A stretch of DNA of 64,000 nucleotides from NCBI GenBank assembly GCA_028622995.1, contig JAJQJQ010000015.1, positions 4,092,001 to 4,156,000 on the forward strand, in the 5' to 3' direction. The notes beneath the pieces were generated by a model. It was not told the DNA's origin. It made no database searches and saw only the letters and a list, made by a program, of their open reading frames with translations. The translations under genes were made by a program, and so were the position numbers. Shown one piece after another: positions 57,048 to 64,000 of this stretch; positions within the stretch are counted from its first letter, which is position 1, and each line of letters opens with the position of its first letter. This stretch comes from Panagrolaimus kolymaensis. Its lineage: Eukaryota; Nematoda; Chromadorea; Rhabditida; Panagrolaimidae.

Positions 57048-58096
57048 ATGTCGTCAAAAAAGCCATCTGTTGGTAATATCACTGTAAGTAAATTTTTTTG
57101 GTTCTAAATATTAACTTTAATGCATCTTTTTTTATAGGAAAAACAAGAATTTTCAACTCCAACCCCTGAAGTTTTTGCTCAAGCTTTGGCTTTAAAGAAA
57201 GAAGGAGATGCATGTATGAATATTGATAAATTGTACGAAGCAATCGAAAAGTATACTCAAGCAATTTTATTGTGTCCTAATGATCCTTATTTCTTGTGTG
57301 CTCGTGCAGATATATATGCTGTTCTTAGCCGTTATGATGATGCCTTTAATGTAATCTTTTTTATTCTTATAATCGTAGTACATTTAATTGTTTTAGGATT
57401 GTCATACTGCTATTGAACTTGATTCTGAATATCCTTTTACGTATGGTGTTTTGGGATTATTATTCACTTTTCTAGAACGTTATAATGATGCAATTGAAGC
57501 TTACAAAAAAGCTATTGAACTTTTTCCTGAATTTGAAGATTTCAAAGTAACACTTGCTTTTACGGAAGAAAAGCTTAAAATTGTTTGTTTATTTTTTGGT
57601 TTACATTTTATTTCTTAGTTTTTAGGCAATGCAAGACTCATATCATCCATCACCCGAAGTTATAGCAAAATCTATTGTTCTCAAAGAAGAAGGAAATGGT
57701 TATATGAAAGCCTCAAAATTCAAAGAAGCTATTGAGAAGTACACTGATGCCATTCTATTGAAACGTGATCCCGTTTATTTTTGTAATCGAGCTGCTGCTT
57801 ATTGTGGTCTTAAACAGTATGTTAGCGCTCAAAACGTGAGTGTATATTTTTCTTCATCACTTTTATTAAATTTTTGTATCTTCTTTTTTTAGGATTGTCT
57901 TGAAGCTCTTAAACTTGATGATAAATATGCTAAAGCTCATGGTCGTATGGCATTCACCACTTCTTGTCTCGGTCATTACTTTTATGCTGTTCAATCTTAC
58001 CAAAAAGCTCTTGATTTGGATCCAGACAATAAAAATTATAAAGAAAATCTTGCACTTGCTAAAGCGAAAGCTCGTGAAACTAATCAACTACCATAA
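57048..58096 (+). CDS. TPR co-chaperone-like protein, copy 2
   Basis: Five exons: 57048-57083, 57138-57350, 57397-57582, 57626-57835, 57893-58096; 282 aa. A tandem duplicate of copy 1: four of five exons have identical lengths and the fifth differs by one codon. Same two-half TPR layout (KEGDACMNIDKLYEAIEKY..., EEGNGYMKASKFKEAIEKY...) and the same ending, ARETNQLP versus AREINQLQ. It differs in the second motif, FTFLERYNDAIEAYKKAIE. Donor 3 is GTTTGT. Function inferred as for copy 1. Confidence 0.9.
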
Positions 58097-59693
58097 ATCA
58101 ATATTATTATGCATATTTTTCTTTAATGATTTTATTATTGTTTGTTTTTGATTCGAACTTTCTTTCTTGTTTAGTTTTTACCATATTGTTATTGTATACA
58201 ACTTTATTTGTTTTTTTTATTGTTTATTGTTTATCATTTTTTGCTTGCTAATAAAGCTTTATTGTGTGTATATATTTTTGGAGACTAATCACAACAAAAA
58301 ATCATGATTTGTTGTAATTTGTAATGTTAAAATTAAAGGAATTGGCGAACACATAAAATAGTTCATCATTATCTTCAGCCATTGAAGGTTCTCCTAGATC
58401 AAAATCAAGTAGTGATGAAGCTGTCAAAGATTCTGATAGTGAAGATCAATACATTAGCGATACTAAGGGAAATGCTTCTCTTGAAGATGATACTTCTGTT
58501 AAATCCAGCAATGTTAGGATTATTCTTCTTGGCTGAATGGATATATGAACTATGGCCTTTTATTTGGTCTCAATTTTCTTAACTTTGTAATTTTTGTGAT
58601 ATTTTATATACTAGTAAGATGACCAAAGCATGGATAAAGAAGTTGTTGTGTCATATTTAAAAAATGATGGTGCATCAAATTGAATTTGGTGATTTTCATG
58701 ATGACGATTGATATCATGATTTACTTCAATAACATGTGCGATATCTTTTTAAGATTTTCATTGTAGACTGCAATTCGTTAGTTCTCGCAATCAACAAATT
58801 CAGAAAATCGAATATTATCTTTACTTTCATCGATGACAAAAAAATATTCTATCATGCCAAGTTAATGGAAATGGAAGTGTCATTTTTATTTTTCTATCCC
58901 AAATTATTTTTTCGGAGATAACTGCTGCAATACATCTTTTTATTTCTAACCCTTCACCTGTAAATCGAGCTGTAATATCTTTCTTTTTTTTTTAGCCAAA
59001 AACGAGCTCCTCCTGTTGGGTTCATTTCCATAGCTAATTAAAAACTACGCCGAGGTTCTTGTTGTGTAATCCACAAATTCGGGACCAAACAGCTGCAAAA
59101 TTGATATTTGCTTGTTCTTTCATTCATTTCTTCAACACGATTTGTCAATTTTACGTTGGTGGCCGAATCAATAACAGCTGTTCTCTTTAGCTCTGGGTGG
59201 TCGCAGATTTGTGTCACATTAATTTATTTTTCATTATTTACAGCTTTTACTTTTTTTTTAACGTTGGTCTTGGGATATCAGTTGCATCTATCCATTGCTA
59301 GTTTCGTCTGATCCATAACGACGACCTCGTTATTTTAGATTAATAACTTTTAAAGGTTCTCTTAATTTTTTTTGGTCAGAATTTTCACTTTTTTCTTTTA
59401 ATGGCCTACGTTATGAAATTTTTCAAGTATTAAGGCGGAGAAATAATATTTATTTGTCATCCTTCATCGCTTCCCTTATCTTGCCTTATTTTTTTGTGGC
59501 TTTTTACTAAAGTGTTTGGTTTTCTCATTTTTTGTGTTAGATTTATTTTTTTGCACGAATTTTTATAATAATGCATAATTCCTGCGATAAAACGATTTTT
59601 TTTCTTGTATCGTTAATAAAATATTATTTTTAATATTTCAAAGCTTTATAAGTTTTGATAAACATGCTGCTAATATTTGAAATTTTTAGAATC
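58097..59693. other. gene-poor region with coding relics
   Basis: Two stretches look formerly coding. At 58383-58505 (plus), following an acceptor (TCTTCAG), an acidic Ser-rich segment reads GSPRSKSSSDEAVKDSDSED and onwards to a possible donor. At about 59220-59040 (minus), a frame reads ICDHPELKRTAVIDSAT... before stops. Neither can be joined into a gene. No start or complete domain is visible. Confidence 0.4.
59684..59689 (+). promoter_or_regulatory. predicted SL trans-splice acceptor
   Basis: TTTTAG four bases upstream of the chosen ATG (59694). It would remove the upstream in-frame Met codons from the mRNA and so decides the start. Confidence 0.5.
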
Positions 59694-60236
59694 ATGTTAC
59701 GTGTGCCATCATTGTTCGCATTATTTTTTGCATTTTCGGTTATTGTACAACAAGCCACCATGGCTGCTCCAGTTTCAAAGAATAATGAAACAACATGGGA
59801 AAGCGTCAAAACAAAATTTAATGCCGCGGGTGAAGAATTCGGAGTATATCTCTTCTCCCTCTTTCTTAATGTAAGTATAGTAAAACTAAATTGTAGAGAA
59901 AGCAATAATCTAAAAATTTAAATTTTTTGTCCATTTAAGGCTGAACAAAAGGCACTCGTTAACGATATGAAAAATATTTACGTGAAAACTGAAGAGGCAA
60001 TCGAGGAATATAATGACGAATCGAAGGAAACCAAAGATGAATTTCTTTTTGCTGCTAAAAAATTAACAAAGATTTTGGATGAATTTCTTGAAATTGGTAA
60101 AAAGTGTGCGAAAGCTTTTAATCGTGATGAAAGCTCTTTAAAAAAATTCCAATTATTATATGGCCAAATGAAAAAGGATATTGAAGCCATTGAAAAAGGC
60201 ATATTTATTACATGGATCCAAAAGATTGATATTTAA
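59694..60236 (+). CDS. small secreted helical protein
   Basis: Two exons: 59694-59870 and 59940-60236; 157 aa. I do not recognise the family. Seen: a signal peptide (MLRVPSLFALFFAFSVIVQQ, cleavage probably after TMA) and then an almost entirely alpha-helical, charged sequence (SKETKDEFLFAAKKLTKILDEF..., LKKFQLLYGQMKKDIEAIEK) with an N-glycosylation site (NNETT) and a single Cys in the mature part. The size and character resemble the small helical secreted proteins of nematodes (for example DUF148/SXP-like), but no diagnostic motif is present. Confidence 0.75.
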
Positions 60237-61236
60237 TTAATTTTATTATATATGTTTTTGTATAAACTTTTAATTTGTGTGTTCTTTTTTTGAACTTAAA
60301 TGTTTACAAGCTTATTGCTCTTTTCTTTATTTTATCGTTCGCTGTAATTTATTTTTACTGCTTATCAAAAAAACACTCACGGATCTTAAAAGTGTTTACA
60401 ACCATGCTCAAATTTTTGGAAACTCTTTTTTACAGAAGTCATTATTTTCAATAATAAAGCTTGGGAAAAATAATAAGAGTTTAGCATGGAAAAATAATGT
60501 ATTAAAATAAAGAAAAATAGCTCATAAATTTTTTTCATTGTTTGAAAGCAAAATTAATATAAGTTTAGCGAGCAATGTTTTGTATTCGAGTAATAATAAT
60601 AAAATGCTTATTACACATATCAAAAAAGTGCATCGTTAGGCAAATGAAAGGGATTAAAGTAATTTCTTGAAAGATAGTTTTTAAGCTTATGTTATTTTTG
60701 TTGATAAATGTAAGCGTAATAAAATTTGAGCAAATAATTAAATTTTTCTAACTCAAATTCCATACGCAGATAGTTTGCTACAAATTTTTTTTGATTTTGT
60801 AAACTTTTAACACCTTTTTTTGCACTTTGTGGATTAATTTCATTCACTTCCTTCTTGTATGCAAAAATTTATTTTAATAAAAACAGTTCTAAAAAAATGT
60901 ATTGTTTGTTTGTTCAACACACTTAATCCATTTTATAATATTCATTCATATTTTTCTTCTCCATTTTTTGTGTTTTGCTTGTCACGTAAATATAACATTT
61001 TTAATCAAATTGTTTAAACACTAAAAAAAAGCGTAGGCTAATCATTTTGCTGTGTATTTCCAAGATATATTATAGGCAGAATACAAAAAACTATACTCAA
61101 AGAAAATATTATCAATGAAACAATAAAAAAAGGTGGGCATTAATTTAAATATTTATAAAAAGATGTGTTACAGAGTAAAAAAATTTAGTATATAAGCGAG
61201 GAGTTATGAAGGCAATAAACATACTTTCCGCCAATC
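60237..61236. other. 1-kb intergenic region upstream of the protease gene
   Basis: AT-rich, no gene seen; its end holds the TATA-like box listed separately. Confidence 0.5.
61189..61196 (+). promoter_or_regulatory. TATA box of the protease gene
   Basis: TATATAAG 41 nt before the ATG, leaving room for a start site about 25-30 nt downstream and a very short leader. No acceptor-like TTTTAG lies between, so this mRNA may not be trans-spliced. Confidence 0.6.
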
Positions 61237-64000
61237 ATGGTTTGGTTGAGCAATTATTTGATTGCAGCATTTTTTTGTCTTTGGGTGATTTCTTTGGGAG
61301 TGGAAATCGAAATTATCAATGATGATATGACAGCTTTCAATCATTTGATTGAAGAACTAAATTTGACTTTCACTAGTGCCAAAGAATTAATTAAACGACT
61401 AAATGCTTTTAATAAAGCCAAACAAGAAGTTCAAGAACTTGGAAATAAATATCCTGGAGTTACTTTTGAAGTCAATAAATTTTCACTTATGACTGATCAA
61501 GAATTAAAAGAAGTAAGTTTCACATTTCATGAGATACAGAAAACTAAAACTAAAGAGCTAAATTTTCAGTTTATGAACGTCTCCATTTCTGCCCCTGACA
61601 ATACAGTATCCAGAGCTAAGCGTAATTCACTTGATAATACTTGGTCGAGTTCCATTCCAACATCATATGATTTTCGAACATTAGGCAAAGTAACATCCGT
61701 AAAAGATCAAGGAAGCTGTGGATCATGTTGGGCTTTTTCTTCGACAGGCGCAATAGAATCTCAATATTCCATTCGATTTAATCAAACCATTGATTTGGCT
61801 GAACAAAGTTTTGTTAATTGCGACACCAATCAAAATGGATGTGGAGGTGGAGCACCCGAATATGCATTAAGATATTATGCTAAAGAAAGTGGTCTTCCAT
61901 ATGAAAGTTGTTTTCCATATGAAGGGGAACCTGTATCACAAGCATGCACAGATTGTGATTCACCAAGAGTAAAGATAGCTGGATATCGAAATTATGGACC
62001 TGATGAAGATCAATGGGCTTCATATATTTATAATTATGGTCCAGCGTCCATGTCATTTTATGTTCCTCGAGCTTTTATGTCTTATAAAAGTGGAATCTTA
62101 GATGTCGATAATTCTGAATGCACTTGGGATAATAGCGTTGGTGGGCATGCAATATTATTAGTTGGATATACGCCCGATTATTGGATTGCTAAAAATAGTT
62201 GGGGAACAGGATGGGGTGAAAATGGATTTATTCGATTCAAGCGTGGAAAGAATTTCTGTTTAATGCGAGATATTGTTGCACCATATTTTGAAGTTCTTGA
62301 ACCACCAAAGCCTCTTACAACTTGTGCTGGTGCACTTGATTTAGTTTTTGTCATTGATGGATCCGATACAATGACAGCAGCAAGATTTAATGTCGTTAGA
62401 TCTCAACTTGTTACTGCTATTACTCAATCTGGAATTCAATGGGGTAGTGATGTAAGTATATAGCTACAAAAGGAGCTAAATAAAGTCAAAATATTTAGAA
62501 TGCTCATGTTGGAATTGTCCTTTCCACCGGATTGATGACTGGAGGAGCAACGACACCATATCGTTATCTCGATTTAAATGGTTGTCAATATTATGCATGG
62601 GATTGTTCGCCCACAGTGAAAACCACTGCAAATTTAATTTCTGCCATTCAAAACATGGGGTTTTATGGCGGTAAAAATAATATTTCATTGAGCATGATGG
62701 AAACAATAACAGGCGAATACGAAGGCTTACCAGATTCATGGTCTATTTTTGGTGGTCCATATTGGAATGACGTCGGGGATCGAATTGATATTCCTAATGT
62801 TATGATTGTTATTAGTGGAGCCGATACAAGCAATGTTGCACCAGCCACTGCTGCTTTGGCAGCCAAAGGCGTAACTGTTTTCTCCATTGGTTTCTCTGAT
62901 CTACCAACCGCTCAATTACAAGCAATTTCTGGAAATCCAACTCGATCATATTTGACCACGCCAGAAAATTTAGCAAATGTTATCAAAAATATTTGTCTCT
63001 TCCAAAATCTTCCATCCACAACAACTTCAACTAGCACTACCACTAAAGCTACAACTACCATTTCAACCACCACCAGTGCTCCAACAACCTCTAAACCGAC
63101 AACTATTTATCCGTCACCTACAACAACCCAAGCACCAACTACGACTGCAAAACCTACAACCACACAACTACCAACAACAACTCCAGCACCTACCACCACC
63201 ACACCTCCAACAACCACAAAGCCACCAACAACAGCAACTCCAACTACTACCACGCCACCTACAACTACATCACAATGCCCTCAAGGAGGTACATGGTCAG
63301 AATGGAGTACTCCATCCTGCAATGATACATGCGGTTTATGTGGATTAATGGTTGAAACCCGTGAATGCATTTCAGCAGCACCCGGTTGTCCATGCATTGG
63401 TGAAGTAACTCGATATGGTGAAAGATGTGGAGATGCATTATGTAAGTTTCCTAAACCATCTTGTTGCAGTGCATTTGCAAAACCAACAAATGTTGGTGGA
63501 ATAATTAAATGTTCTCCACTTCCAACAACTCCTGCACCTATCACAACAACACCGACTACAACTACAAAGGCAACTACTACAATGCCACCAACAACGACAA
63601 AACCAGCGACTACTACCACGCCATTTCCACCAATTACAACTTGCGCCGGAGCAATTGATTTAGTTTTTGTTATTGATGGATCAGATACTATGACAGCGGC
63701 AAGATTTAATACAGTTAAATCACAGTTAGCTACATCTGTTACTCAATCTGGAATTGTTTGGGGTCCAAATGTTAGTTTACTTACTTTCATAAAAAATGTT
63801 AAAAACAAATTTTTAGAATGCTCACGTTGGCATTGTTATTTCAACTGGACTCATGCAAGGTGGAGCAACAACACCTTATCGACATCTTGATTTAAATGGA
63901 TGCCAATTTTATGCTGATGGTTGCACTCCTACTGTCACAACCACGGCTAACTTAATAACAGCCATTCAAGGCATGACATTTACAGGAGGCAAAAACAATA
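61237..64000 (+). CDS. papain-family cysteine protease fused to vWA, mucin and TSP1-like modules (3' truncated by window)
   Basis: Exons 61237-62451, 62499-63770, 63817 to beyond the end. Seen in order: a signal peptide; an ERFNIN-type (I29) propeptide ending near RAKR (126-129); a C1A protease with Gln158, Cys164 (QGSCGSCWAF), His304 and Asn320 (NSWGTGWGENGF), so the catalytic set is complete; vWA domain 1 from about 363 with the metal site D-G-S-D-T; a Thr/Pro mucin stretch; a Cys-rich TSP1-like module starting GTWSEWSTPSCNDTCG; a second mucin stretch; and vWA domain 2, nearly identical at its start to the first. Both vWA domains are cut by an intron at the same place, before NAHVGIV. It should be a secreted, adhesive or matrix-binding protease. 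I know no described protein with this arrangement. Confidence 0.92.
63008..63280 (+). repeat. Thr/Pro-rich mucin-type coding repeat 1
   Basis: About 90 codons made of TTT, TTP, PTT and APT units inside the protease gene, probably heavily O-glycosylated. A second, shorter tract lies at 63520-63635. Confidence 0.85.

Noticed and set aside
1..64000. CRISPR arrays, bacterial operons or phage genes
   Set aside because: No regularly spaced repeats, no Shine-Dalgarno-led gene strings; intron-rich eukaryotic genes throughout.

Overview
This is an AT-rich chromosomal segment from a nematode. The evidence is a complete spliced-leader (SL1-type) RNA gene lying beside a 5S rRNA gene, dense small introns (mostly 40-60 nt, GT...TTTTAG), SL trans-splice acceptors just upstream of start codons, and nematode-expanded families (GT92/DUF23, GT11, DUF1647, DUF229, srt-type receptors, ShKT proteins, OAC acyltransferases). 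I cannot name the species. Exon models were built by eye; almost all joins keep frame and, where paralogues exist in the window, exon lengths agree between them.

Layout. (1) 0-24 kb is a crowded set of surface-glycan enzymes, mostly type II membrane proteins on both strands: GT11 fucosyltransferase, FkbM-like methyltransferase, GT92, second FkbM-like methyltransferase, DUF1647 protein, second GT11, an OAC acyltransferase split by a 747-bp transposon, a TSDADL glycosyltransferase-like gene with a one-base frameshift, GT49, a hAT-like MITE, an exostosin-like transferase and a GT14 (branching) transferase. (2) 25-35 kb holds three nearly identical-length ShKT secreted proteins with conserved 3' UTRs, a DUF229 sulfatase-like protein and a second OAC gene. 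(3) 36.2-36.5 kb carries the SL RNA and 5S rRNA genes, convergent. (4) 37-43.5 kb has two tail-to-tail srt-like chemoreceptors and a BTB-BACK protein. (5) 44-53 kb has a GT10 fucosyltransferase whose conserved block has decayed into an apparent intron, a DEAD-box helicase relic, a 7TM receptor, a choline/ethanolamine kinase and another 7TM receptor. (6) 55-58 kb has two tandem TPR co-chaperone-like genes. (7) 59.6-64 kb has a small secreted helical protein and a papain-type protease fused to vWA, mucin and TSP1-like modules that runs off the window.

Taken together, the first half looks like a nematode glycan-decoration neighbourhood. Fucosyltransferases (GT11, GT10), GT92 (the family of the core-fucose galactosyltransferase GALT-1), FkbM-type methyltransferases and O-acyltransferases are the kinds of enzyme that would make the methylated, fucose-rich glycans known from nematodes. 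That link is inference from family membership and proximity. The remainder is typical fast-evolving environment-facing content: secreted ShKT proteins, chemoreceptors and a secreted protease.
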